A DNA stretch of 7,473 bases from an uncultured Aeromicrobium sp. (GCF_946221465.1 NZ_CAMJVP010000164.1:1-7473), one strand, 5' to 3'; positions 1 to 5,876 are shown, numbered from the stretch's first letter. Translations and numbers: made by a program. Notes: generated by a model not told the origin, from the letters alone.

Positions 1-53
1 CGCCAGCCACTCAGGCTGCGTGACCAGAACTGTCACCCGTTCGTGCAGCAGAC
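1..53. mobile_element. Possible insertion-sequence terminus abutting the broken permease
   Basis: Permease homology stops at about position 53, and the remaining bases to the window edge do not encode permease in any frame. On the minus strand this stretch carries GTGACAG, then GTCACGCA, then CTGAG, spaced like the reiterated GTCAC/CTGA blocks I associate with the ends of IS481-type elements in actinobacteria. No transposase or complete inverted repeat lies inside the window, and a target duplication cannot be seen, so this could also be a simple deletion junction. Confidence 0.22.
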
Positions 54-878
54 CCCTGCGGCATAGCCGTAGTTCCCATAGCCGAAGTGGTCGTAGGTGA
101 AGTAGGTGATCGACAGGGTGCTATCGAGCGGACCGCCGCCGGTCATGACGAAGGCCTCTTCGAAGAACTGGAAGTAGTAGACGCTGATGAGGACGCAGCC
201 GAGCAGGATGGACGGCCGCATGAGCGGCAGCGTGATGCGGAAGAACCGCTGGACGGGTCCCGCGCCGTCGACGCGGGCGGCCTCGTGAACCTCTTCGGAG
301 ATCCCCTGAAGGCCGGCCAGGAAGATGATCATCAGGGTCCCGAGGTTGCGCCAGACGGCCAAGATGATGAGCCACGGCATCGCCCAGGTCGTGTCGTTCA
401 GCCAGTCGGCTCCGGTGATGCCGATGGTTGCGAGTGCGCGGTTCAGCATGCCGTCGGGTTCAAGGATGAATCTCCAGACGATCCCGATCGCCACGATGCT
501 GGTGACAACCGGCGTGTAGAAGCCCATCCGGAAGATCGCGCGAAGACGGCCGATGCCGTTGTTGAGTGCGACGGCGATCAGCAGCGCAGCGACCACGGTG
601 AGGGGCACGCCGACACCGGCGAAGTACACAGTGTTGACGATCGCCCTCAGGAAGCGGGCGTCGGTCAACAGCTCGGCGAAGTTGCTCAGTCCGACGAAGC
701 TGACCGCGAACGGATTGCGCAGGTCGCGGGCGGTGATGTCGGACATGCTCATGGCCAGTGACGCCGCCAGGGGGCCGATCATGAACAGTGAGAACACGGT
801 CATGAAGGGAAAGGCGAAGAGCCAGGCGCTCCACGCCTGACGGCGTCGCCAGCGGGGGCGGGCGGTTGTGTCGGTCAT
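33..878 (-). pseudogene. Sugar ABC transporter permease (MalF/UgpA-like), C-terminus lost
   Basis: Integral membrane subunit of a CUT1-type ATP-driven sugar importer. From the ATG at 878 the protein reads MTDTTARPRWRRRQAW, a short basic cytoplasmic tail, then helices at about residues 19-41, 79-104, 116-137, 166-190 and 222-244. The ATPase-docking EAA loop starts at E199 (EAARVDGAG) and continues to about residue 221. TGGGP at 246-250 is also typical of the family. After GYAAG (271-275) a sixth helix of about 20 hydrophobic residues is expected. Instead there is VCCTNG and a stop, and no other frame restores a helix. Family members are usually near 290-310 residues, so at 281 the last helix is missing and the gene is probably dead or impaired. 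The ATG lacks its own Shine-Dalgarno and overlaps the stop of a 13-codon upstream frame as ATGA. It is divergent from the sugar-binding protein gene, its likely former partner. The family call is firm; the loss of function is inferred. Confidence 0.8.
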
Positions 879-916
879 CGGGCTGGGCCGATCTTCAGGG
901 ATGCCACCGTGACCAT
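875..916 (-). CDS. Possible 13-codon leader peptide coupled to the permease
   Basis: A short frame on the minus strand reads MVTVASLKIGPAR. Its ATG (916-914) is preceded by GAAAGG about 7 bases upstream, a fair ribosome-binding site. Its TGA overlaps the permease ATG as ATGA, and the permease itself has no visible Shine-Dalgarno. It could therefore act as a translational coupling leader. The frame stays open further upstream without a convincing start. Its shortness means chance is a serious alternative. Confidence 0.28.
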   Translation of the reverse strand: MVTVASLKIGPAR

Positions 917-967
917 GCGGTTGCCTTTCTTGGTCCGGGAGAAGCGCCAGAGCGCGTCGGTGGGCCC

Positions 968-997
968 ACGATAGGACCGCTCGACGGCTTTACGCAA
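968..997 (-). promoter_or_regulatory. Candidate promoter for the minus-strand permease
   Basis: Read on the minus strand, TTGCGT (997-992) and TATCGT (973-968) are separated by 18 bases, resembling a sigma70-type -35/-10 pair. The -35 lies inside the palindrome at 989-1011, so a regulator bound there would block polymerase. It is about 90 bases upstream of the permease ATG. The prediction rests on pattern alone. Confidence 0.35.
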
Positions 998-1011
998 CGA
1001 TGTTGCATAAA
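989..1011. promoter_or_regulatory. Operator 1, 23-bp palindrome
   Basis: Half-sites TTTACGCAAC and GTTGCATAAA flank the centre GAT; nine of ten base pairs are symmetric. It is nearly the same as the site at 1065-1087 and lies over the candidate permease promoter. Spaced palindromes of this kind before sugar ABC genes are typical operators of LacI, ROK or similar sugar regulators; which family is not decidable here, and no regulator gene is in view. Confidence 0.72.
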
Positions 1012-1064
1012 GGTAATCTGCCCGCCACTGTGTTTCGCTCAGAATAAATTTCTTTCAAGTGAAC

Positions 1065-1087
1065 TTTATGCAACCTACTTGCGTAAA
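1065..1087. promoter_or_regulatory. Operator 2, 23-bp palindrome
   Basis: Half-sites TTTATGCAAC and CTTGCGTAAA flank the centre CTA, giving the same consensus TTTAYGCAA with TTGCRTAAA as the site at 989-1011. The centres are 76 bp apart, close to seven helical turns. This copy faces the sugar-binding protein gene and ends 81 bases before its ATG. Between the two sites lies the most AT-rich stretch of the region (about 1038-1064). Confidence 0.72.
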
Positions 1088-1168
1088 GGGTCGAGTCTGC
1101 TCCAAGGTGGGTCACCATCCGCTTCGTGGCACGTCGGCCGGCGAAGCCCGAACCTCAGGAGAAAGATC

Positions 1169-2449
1169 ATGTTCACACCACGCGGAGTCGCAGCAGTGGT
1201 GGCGCTCGCTGCCATCGCTCTGGTCACCACAGCCTGTGGCCGAGACGAAGGGAGCGACGGCACTGGGCAGGAGGCCACAACCCTCACCGACGGGCCGGCC
1301 ACCGGCGAGGTCACGATCTGGGCGATGGGCTTGGAGGGCGAGAGCATGCCGGAGATCGCGGCCGCCTTCGAAGCCGAGAACCCGGACGCCGACGTCACCG
1401 TGACGGCAGTGCCCTGGGACGACGCCCCCACCAAGATCTCCACAGCGATCGCCTCGGGTCAGACGCCCGATATCACCCTGCTCAACGTCGATCAGGTCGC
1501 CTCGTTCGTGGCCGCTGACGGTTTCGCCCCGGTGCCTGAGGGCCTCGTGGACGAGGAGTCGTTCGACGCGTCTGCCCTCGATGCGGCCGAGGTCGACGGC
1601 ACGGCCTTCGCCGTCCCCCTCTATGTCGACACTCGGGTGCTGTTCTACCGCAAGGATCTGGCCGAGCAGGCGGGTGTCGCAGCACCTGAGACGTGGGACG
1701 ACCTCGTCGATTTCGCCCTGGCTCTGAAAGAGCAGGGCGTCCAGGACGGGCTCCTCTCCCCCACCGGTGAGGCCGGCTTCACTCATCAGGTGTTGATCCC
1801 CCTGCTGTGGCAGGCAGGTGCGCAGTTGGTCGACGGCTCAAAGATCACGATGGACACCGACGAGGTCGTCGAAGGACTCGAGTTCTACCAGTCGCTCTTC
1901 GTCGAGGGGGCATCCAGCGAGACCGGCACATACGAGCCATGGGGATCGGTGGAGGAGCGCCTGGTCTCCGGCGAGATCGGTGCCGTGGTGAACGGCTCGT
2001 GGCTCGTCGGACCGCTGAGAGAGCTTCTGGGCGACGAGTTCGACGAGAAGATCGGCATGGTCACCGTGCCCGAGGGACCCGCGAACGGTGCCAGCTGGCT
2101 CAACGGCGGTCAGCTCGCGGTCTTCCAGGATGCCCCGAACCCGGACGCGGCATGGAAGTTCATCGAGTTCATCTCTCGGCCCGAGCAAGCGGCCAGATTC
2201 AGCGAACTCACGGCGGACATGCCCGCGGTATCGGCCGCATGGCAGCTCGCGGGCCTGAACGAGGATCCCGCCTTCGGCGTGTTCGCCGAGCAGCTTGAGG
2301 AGGTCGACATCGCGCCGGTGGTGCCGACATGGGCCGAGCTCTCCGGCGTGATCGACGCTCATGCCGAGCGACTCGCGCGTGGCACGATGACGCCTCAGGA
2401 GGCAGCCGAGTCCATGCAGCAGCAGATGGAGGGCATCGGCCTGGGCTAG
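1169..2449 (+). CDS. Extracellular sugar-binding lipoprotein of a CUT1 ABC importer
   Basis: Captures a sugar or oligosaccharide outside the membrane and delivers it to an ABC permease pair. The open frame reaches back to 866, but ATG 1169 is chosen because AGGAG (1157-1161) sits 7 bases before it and a lipoprotein signal follows: MFTPRGVAAVVALAAIALV, then TTAC with the lipidated cysteine at residue 23. A Gly/Asp/Thr-rich linker (to about 45) leads to the mature domain beginning VTIWAM. Family features include EIAAAFEAENPDADV, SGQTPDI, VDTRVLFYRKDL, ETWDDL, GEIGAVVNGSW and NPDAAWKFIEFISRPE. At 426 residues it is full length for SBP_bac_1/SBP_bac_8 proteins. No permease follows it downstream. 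Its only visible partner is the truncated permease on the other strand, so it may be an orphan unless the rest lies elsewhere. Expression is probably governed by the twin palindromes upstream. The substrate is unknown. Confidence 0.93.
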   Translation: MFTPRGVAAVVALAAIALVTTACGRDEGSDGTGQEATTLTDGPATGEVTIWAMGLEGESMPEIAAAFEAENPDADVTVTAVPWDDAPTKISTAIASGQTPDITLLNVDQVASFVAADGFAPVPEGLVDEESFDASALDAAEVDGTAFAVPLYVDTRVLFYRKDLAEQAGVAAPETWDDLVDFALALKEQGVQDGLLSPTGEAGFTHQVLIPLLWQAGAQLVDGSKITMDTDEVVEGLEFYQSLFVEGASSETGTYEPWGSVEERLVSGEIGAVVNGSWLVGPLRELLGDEFDEKIGMVTVPEGPANGASWLNGGQLAVFQDAPNPDAAWKFIEFISRPEQAARFSELTADMPAVSAAWQLAGLNEDPAFGVFAEQLEEVDIAPVVPTWAELSGVIDAHAERLARGTMTPQEAAESMQQQMEGIGLG

Positions 2450-2472
2450 GCGGGGCGGCTCGCCCGGCCGCC
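2449..2472 (+). terminator. GC hairpin after the sugar-binding gene, possible terminator
   Basis: Beginning at the last base of the stop codon, GGCG pairs with CGCC at the far end, and an inner GGGCG pairs with CGCCC around the loop GCT, with a three-base bulge on the 3' side. That is about nine GC-rich base pairs. No T-run follows, so it is at best a weak intrinsic terminator or a 3'-end stabiliser. Confidence 0.35.
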
Positions 2473-2494
2473 TGATCGGCTCGGTGCGGCCGGG

Positions 2495-2820
2495 TCAGCC
2501 CTCACACAACTCGGGCCGGCGCCAGGCAGGTGACCGGGGATCGTCCTGGAGGGCACCGGTGATCCAGGCGATCTCCTGAGGACTGAGGTCCAGCAAGGCT
2601 CCGATGATGCCGGAAAAGACCCGGCTGCCGGTCACAGCGAGCAGATGCTGGAATGCGAGCGGGCCGGGTCCGGGCCGGCGACGATTTCTCGTCGACGCCG
2701 ATGCTCAGCAGGGGAGCGCGAGAGGGTGTGGTGGTCGGGGTCCCCTCCGGGAATGGCGGATCCGGGCAGCCTCGCCGTCGCGGCGCAGATCACATGATCG
2801 GTATCCCGGACCGCGACCCG
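2495..2820 (-). pseudogene. Decayed reading frame of unknown function, apparently frameshifted
   Basis: The minus strand reads like protein in two successive frames. The distal part (about 2665 to the TGA at 2497-2495) contains LAFQHLLAVTGSRVFSG and LSPQEIAWITGALQDDP, ending PAWRRPELCEG, with normal amphipathic composition. The proximal part (2820 to the TGA at 2634-2632) is in a different frame and reads RDTDHVICAATARLPG, then AEHRRRREIVAGPDPAR. A single indel near 2665-2690 would join them. No ATG or GTG with a Shine-Dalgarno heads either part; a GTG at MTGSRVFSG would leave only 46 codons. Stops occur upstream of 2820. I do not recognise the family. It is most likely a gene remnant left by rearrangement between the sugar locus and the importer operon. 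Confidence 0.42.
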
Positions 2821-2841
2821 ATTTCAATCAAGTCGATTTGA
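2821..2841. promoter_or_regulatory. Candidate operator: ATTTCAATC plus 14-bp quasi-palindrome
   Basis: ATTTCAATC at 2821-2829 overlaps a near-palindrome at 2828-2841, TCAA-GTCGAT-TTGA, with 12 of 14 positions symmetric around TCGA. The nonamer is repeated exactly at 2947-2955 inside the promoter spacer, and its core TTTCAAT recurs at 6511-6517 before the bicupin gene. It fits a distal operator for the importer operon, perhaps bound by the XRE-cupin regulator encoded at 5877-6470, but that pairing is inferred. Confidence 0.42.
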
Positions 2842-2921
2842 GTTTCACAGTTGTTAACCCCTCGCCGCCGGATGCCGCTCGGGTCGCGTCGTTGCATGAA
2901 CGAGCGCCGATTTTAACGTCG

Positions 2922-2933
2922 CTGAAACTTCAG
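2922..2933. repeat. Inverted repeat CTGAA-AC-TTCAG next to the importer promoter
   Basis: Perfect 5-bp arms separated by AC, ending 5 bases before the -35 hexamer at 2939. The TTCA half-site resembles that of the neighbouring TTTCAA motifs. It could be a weaker operator or chance. Confidence 0.3.
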
Positions 2934-2938
2934 GACAG

Positions 2939-2966
2939 TTGACTTTATTTCAATCTGCTTTAGGGT
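2939..2966 (+). promoter_or_regulatory. Sigma70-like promoter of the importer operon
   Basis: TTGACT (2939-2944) and TAGGGT (2961-2966) are spaced by 16 bases; the -10 fits the TAnnnT pattern common in actinobacteria. Transcription would begin near 2973, leaving a leader of about 75 bases before ATG 3049. The spacer contains the repeated ATTTCAATC (2947-2955), so a bound regulator would sit between the hexamers and repress. Confidence 0.55.
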
Positions 2967-2974
2967 CGGATGCA

Positions 2975-2990
2975 TGTGATGCGAGTCACG
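2975..2990. promoter_or_regulatory. Crp/GlxR-like binding site
   Basis: TGTGA-N6-TCACG matches the TGTGA-N6-TCACA pattern of cAMP-receptor-type regulators (Crp, GlxR) at nine of ten fixed positions. It lies just downstream of the predicted transcription start, a position from which binding would normally repress or act as a roadblock. No such regulator is encoded here; it would be a global factor. Confidence 0.45.
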
Positions 2991-3000
2991 ACGTTCTGAT

Positions 3001-3028
3001 CGAGCCGTCAGGAGACACCTGCGGCTCG
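3001..3028 (+). promoter_or_regulatory. Stable leader hairpin before the importer lipoprotein gene
   Basis: CGAGCCG (3001-3007) pairs fully with CGGCTCG (3022-3028). After one bulged T (3008), CAGG (3009-3012) pairs with CCTG (3018-3021) around the loop AGACA. This makes eleven base pairs in the predicted 5' leader, ending 20 bases before the ATG and 10 bases before the Shine-Dalgarno region. There is no T-run, so it is not a classic terminator; mRNA stability or translational control is more likely. I cannot match it to a known riboswitch. Confidence 0.5.
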
Positions 3029-3048
3029 CTGACCAAGTGAGGGTGAAA

Positions 3049-4134
3049 ATGAGGAAATTGTTGCGGATCGCCGCGCCCCTGGCGCTGGCCGTCGGCCTCG
3101 CGGGGTGCGGCGGATCGAGCGGCAGCGGCGGAGACGGCGGCGAGGACCTGAAGGTCATGCTGTCCTACAAGAAGTCGATCTACTGGCTCCCGATGCTCAT
3201 CGCAGAGGACCAGGGTTACTTCGACGACGAGGGCGTGTCCATCGAGTTCGAGGAGACGAACGGTTCGGGCTTCGTCACTCAGCAGCTCATCGCCGGCAAC
3301 GCCGACGCGGGATGGGCAGGTGCCCCCGACTCGGCCGTCGCCTACTCCAAGGACGACAGCCTGCGCGCGCTCATGTGCAACCCGCCGCAGAACATCTTCC
3401 GCATCGTCGTGCCCGAGGACTCCGACATCGCGAGCGTGGAGGACCTCGAGGGCAAGACGCTCGGCATCGCCGAGGCCGGTGGCGGTGAGGAGCCGATCGT
3501 CAACGCCTCCCTGGCCGACGCGGGACTACAACGTGACGCCGATGTCGCGATCCTTCCGATCGGCGATGCCGGTCCGGCATCGCTCAACGCCATCCTGGAC
3601 GGACAGGTCGATGCGTACGCGGGCAGCTACCCGGACATCTCGACACTCACCGCCGACGGCCGGCTTCAGACCCGCGACATCACGCCTGAGCAGTACAACG
3701 CGATCCCCGGAGACTGCCTCGTGACGACCCAGGAGGCGCTCGAAGACGACGATCTGAGAGACAGGCTGGTCGGCATGGCCCGCGCATGGGCACGCGGCGC
3801 GGTGTTCGCCGCCACCAACCCGGAGGCCGCCACCACGATCGCGTGCCGCGTCGTTCCGCAGGAATGCGAGGACATGGACTTTGCCACCACCTACGTTCAG
3901 GACACCATCGAGCTCTCGGGCATCGCCGACAGCGTGGACACCCCCTTCGGCCAGGTCGCGCCCAGCGCCTGGGAGACGACCTTCGAGGTCCTTGCCGACT
4001 CCGGCGCGATCACCGGCGACCCCGACCCGAGCGGCTTCGCCGGGGGCGAGACCGCCGAGCAGTTCGCGGCCGACTACTGGGACTTCGATCTCGCCGCAAC
4101 GCAGGAGGAGGCGCAGAACAGTGACGGTAGTTGA
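3049..4134 (+). CDS. NMT1/SsuA-type substrate-binding lipoprotein (NitT/TauT family)
   Basis: Binds the substrate outside the membrane for the ATPase and permease encoded next. ATG 3049 is preferred over in-frame GTGs at 3037 and 3043 because GAGGG (3039-3043) sits 5 bases before it. The signal MRKLLRIAAPLALAVGLAGC has an ideal lipobox, LAGC, with the lipidated cysteine at residue 20, followed by a Gly/Ser linker. The fold signature of NMT1/ThiY/SsuA proteins is clear: LSYKKSIYWLPMLIAEDQGYFDDEG (38-62), then QQLIAGNADAGWAG (78-91), then SVEDLEGKTLGI (129-140) and AILDGQVDAYAG (181-192). At 361 residues it is of normal length. Four cysteines beyond the lipid anchor (110, 223, 266, 273) could form disulfides. 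Family members carry sulfonates, nitrate-like anions, pyrimidine precursors, amides or aromatic acids, so the ligand is open. It is the first gene of an operon. Confidence 0.93.
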   Translation: MRKLLRIAAPLALAVGLAGCGGSSGSGGDGGEDLKVMLSYKKSIYWLPMLIAEDQGYFDDEGVSIEFEETNGSGFVTQQLIAGNADAGWAGAPDSAVAYSKDDSLRALMCNPPQNIFRIVVPEDSDIASVEDLEGKTLGIAEAGGGEEPIVNASLADAGLQRDADVAILPIGDAGPASLNAILDGQVDAYAGSYPDISTLTADGRLQTRDITPEQYNAIPGDCLVTTQEALEDDDLRDRLVGMARAWARGAVFAATNPEAATTIACRVVPQECEDMDFATTYVQDTIELSGIADSVDTPFGQVAPSAWETTFEVLADSGAITGDPDPSGFAGGETAEQFAADYWDFDLAATQEEAQNSDGS

Positions 4135-4918
4135 CGAATCGCGGTCCGTGGCGACCCGCGACGGGATCACCATCGCATCGCTCAGCAAGATCTACGACAC
4201 CGCCGACGGCGGAGAGGTCATCGCCCTCAGGAACATCGATCTGACCATCCAGCCCGGCGAGTTCGTCTCCTTCCTCGGCCCGAGCGGTTGCGGCAAGTCC
4301 ACCCTCCTGCACATCGTTGCGGGTCTGCTGCCCCAGACCACCGGAACCGTCGACGTCTTCGGCTCGCCGGCAGCCGCAGGCCGCAAAGACAGCGCCATCA
4401 TGCTGCAGACTCCGGTGCTGTTCCCCTGGCGCTCGGTGATGGACAACATCCTGCTGCCGGTCGAGGTCCTCGGTCTCGATCCCGATCGCAGCCGCCAACG
4501 GGCTCACGAGCTGCTGGAACTCACCCACCTGACGGAGTTCGCCGACAAGAACGTCTGGGAACTGTCCGGTGGCATGCGGCAGCGAGTCAGCCTCGCCCGG
4601 GCGCTGGTCACCGACCCGGCGCTGCTGCTGATGGACGAGCCGTTCTCGGCCCTCGACGAGTTCACGCGCGAGCGGCTCAACATCGAGCTGGCGCGCCTGC
4701 ACGAGGAACTCGGGCGCACCACCCTGTTCGTCACCCACAACATCTCCGAGGCAGTGTTCCTCTCGGACCGGGTCGTCTGCATGCGGCCACGTCCCGGCGA
4801 GGTCATCGACGTCATCGACGTCACGTTGCCGCGTCCCCGAGCCGCCGAGCATCTCATGAGCGCGGCCGCTGTCGAGAACGAGAGCCTCGTCCGCGAGGCC
4901 ATCGCCGAGTACATCTGA
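4121..4918 (+). CDS. NitT/TauT-type ABC transporter ATPase
   Basis: Cytoplasmic ATP-hydrolysing subunit of the importer. GTG 4121 is taken as start: GGAGGAG (4104-4110) lies 10 bases before it, it gives the usual short N-terminus, and it overlaps the binding-protein gene by 14 bases, implying translational coupling. All nucleotide-binding motifs are intact: Walker A GPSGCGKST (53-61), Q-loop Q96 in LQTPVLFPW, signature LSGGM (148-152), Walker B LLLMDEP with catalytic E173, D-loop SALD (176-179) and switch H206 in FVTH. LFPWRSVMDNI is typical of SsuB/TauB-type ATPases. At 265 residues it is full length. The tail RPRPGEVIDVIDVTLPRPR is also family-like. It shares an operon with the preceding lipoprotein and the following permease. 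Confidence 0.95.
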   Translation: MTVVDESRSVATRDGITIASLSKIYDTADGGEVIALRNIDLTIQPGEFVSFLGPSGCGKSTLLHIVAGLLPQTTGTVDVFGSPAAAGRKDSAIMLQTPVLFPWRSVMDNILLPVEVLGLDPDRSRQRAHELLELTHLTEFADKNVWELSGGMRQRVSLARALVTDPALLLMDEPFSALDEFTRERLNIELARLHEELGRTTLFVTHNISEAVFLSDRVVCMRPRPGEVIDVIDVTLPRPRAAEHLMSAAAVENESLVREAIAEYI

Positions 4919-4927
4919 GAGGACCCG

Positions 4928-5758
4928 ATGTCCACGAGTACCGCACACCAGCCGAGCGTCGCGAAGACGAGAACCCCCCGCAAGGCCGCGGCTCGCACAC
5001 GCGGCCGCTGGTCGAAAGCCTGGCCGCCGATCGCGGTGATGGCCGTGTTCCTCGTGCTGTGGGAACTGGCCTGCCGGAGCGGGATGGTCAACGAGATCAT
5101 CGTGCCACCCCCGTCGGACGTCGCCGTGAGCCTCGTGTCGATGCTCGACGAGGGCTACTTCTGGGAGGCCACCTGGGTCACGATGGCAGAGACCATTGCC
5201 GGATTCCTGATCGGCGTGATCCTTGCTTGGGCGATCGGCACGGCCCTGGGCATGTACGACTGGGCGAAGACGGCGTTCTACCCCATCGTCGTCGGATTCC
5301 AGATCACGCCCCGCGTCGCCCTCGCGCCGCTGTTCTTGACCTGGTTCGGCTTCGGCCTGACCTCCAAGGTCGTGATGGCCGCGACGATCTGCTTCTTCCC
5401 GGTGCTGCTCAACGTCATGGTCGGCATGGACACCGTGGACCGAAACGCCCGGACCCTCATGCGATCGCTCGGGGCCAGCCGTTGGGAGGAGTACACCAAG
5501 CTGATTCTGCCCTCGTCCCTGCCGCTCATCTTCGCGGGGATCAAGAACGCCATCACGCTGGCGCTCATCGGTGCCATCGTCGCGGAGTTCGTCGGCGCCT
5601 CGCGCGGCATGGGTGTCTTGATCAAGTCGTTGAACTTCCAGCTCGACGTGGCCGGAGGGTTCGCCGTCATCGTGGCACTGATGGTCTTCGGTCTGATCCT
5701 GTACTGGATCGTCGAGTACATCGACTCCAAAGTGGTGTTCTGGCGGTCCCACTCATGA
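4928..5758 (+). CDS. NitT/TauT-type ABC transporter permease
   Basis: Membrane channel subunit of the importer, probably working as a homodimer because only one permease gene is present. ATG 4928 follows the ATPase stop by 9 bases, with AGAGGA (4918-4923) just before it. A basic N-terminal tail (about 1-31) precedes helices near 33-50, 88-109, 128-166 (two segments), 196-224 and 243-264. The cytoplasmic loop that docks the ATPase is the SsuC/TauC version of the EAA motif, MRSLGASRWEEYTKLILPSS (178-197). IVPPPSDV (58-65) and FQITPRVALAPLFLTWFGFG (124-143) are also characteristic of this family. At 276 residues it is complete. It closes the importer part of the operon. Confidence 0.94.
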   Translation: MSTSTAHQPSVAKTRTPRKAAARTRGRWSKAWPPIAVMAVFLVLWELACRSGMVNEIIVPPPSDVAVSLVSMLDEGYFWEATWVTMAETIAGFLIGVILAWAIGTALGMYDWAKTAFYPIVVGFQITPRVALAPLFLTWFGFGLTSKVVMAATICFFPVLLNVMVGMDTVDRNARTLMRSLGASRWEEYTKLILPSSLPLIFAGIKNAITLALIGAIVAEFVGASRGMGVLIKSLNFQLDVAGGFAVIVALMVFGLILYWIVEYIDSKVVFWRSHS

Positions 5759-5834
5759 TCGGTGCCGGGGCGGCGGTGGTGCCGTGAGCGCCGAGCGGGA
5801 GGACGCGATCCTCCGCGACACGCCGGCGAACGAC

Positions 5835-5840
5835 TACACT
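5835..5840 (+). promoter_or_regulatory. Possible -10 element for the XRE-cupin gene
   Basis: TACACT fits the actinobacterial TAnnnT pattern in an otherwise GC-rich stretch, 37 bases before the preferred start GTG 5877. No -35 resembling TTGACA lies 16-18 bases upstream. It may give the regulator its own weak transcription in addition to readthrough from the importer operon. Confidence 0.25.
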
Positions 5841-5865
5841 ATCGGGGATCGGCGTGGCGTGAGCG

Positions 5866-5870
5866 AGGAG
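5866..5870 (+). promoter_or_regulatory. Ribosome-binding site deciding the XRE-cupin start
   Basis: AGGAG lies 6 bases before GTG 5877. In-frame GTGs at 5784 and 5859 have no comparable site, so the shorter protein is favoured. Confidence 0.6.
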
Positions 5871-5876
5871 AGTCCT

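Noticed and set aside
87..761. Long plus-strand open frame of 224 codons
   Set aside because: It lies antisense to the well-supported permease and its product is a low-complexity Asp/Gly/Gln/Arg mix typical of GC-rich shadow frames.
866..1168. Upstream extension of the sugar-binding protein frame
   Set aside because: It would cover the operators, lacks a ribosome-binding site, and would bury the lipoprotein signal that begins properly at 1169.
2604..2942. Plus-strand frame of 112 codons in the spacer
   Set aside because: Arg/Pro/Ser-rich, no ribosome-binding site, runs through the operator and promoter motifs, and the opposite strand looks more protein-like.
3001..3028. Leader hairpin as a TPP, ykkC or other known riboswitch
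   Set aside because: None of the conserved sequence blocks of those riboswitches is visible; only a single bulged stem is supported.
4010..5752. Minus-strand open frame of 580 codons opposite the importer ATPase and permease
   Set aside because: The product is His/Asp/Arg/Gly-rich with no domain, while the plus strand carries intact ABC motifs across the same bases; third-position GC bias explains its length.
4288..5787. Plus-strand open frame of 499 codons overlapping two transporter genes
   Set aside because: Arg/His-rich frame-shadow product; the overlapping frames encode Walker motifs and membrane helices.
5784..5876. Longer XRE-cupin start at GTG 5784
   Set aside because: No Shine-Dalgarno, and the added residues precede the helix-turn-helix without family resemblance; GTG 5877 has AGGAG at ideal spacing.
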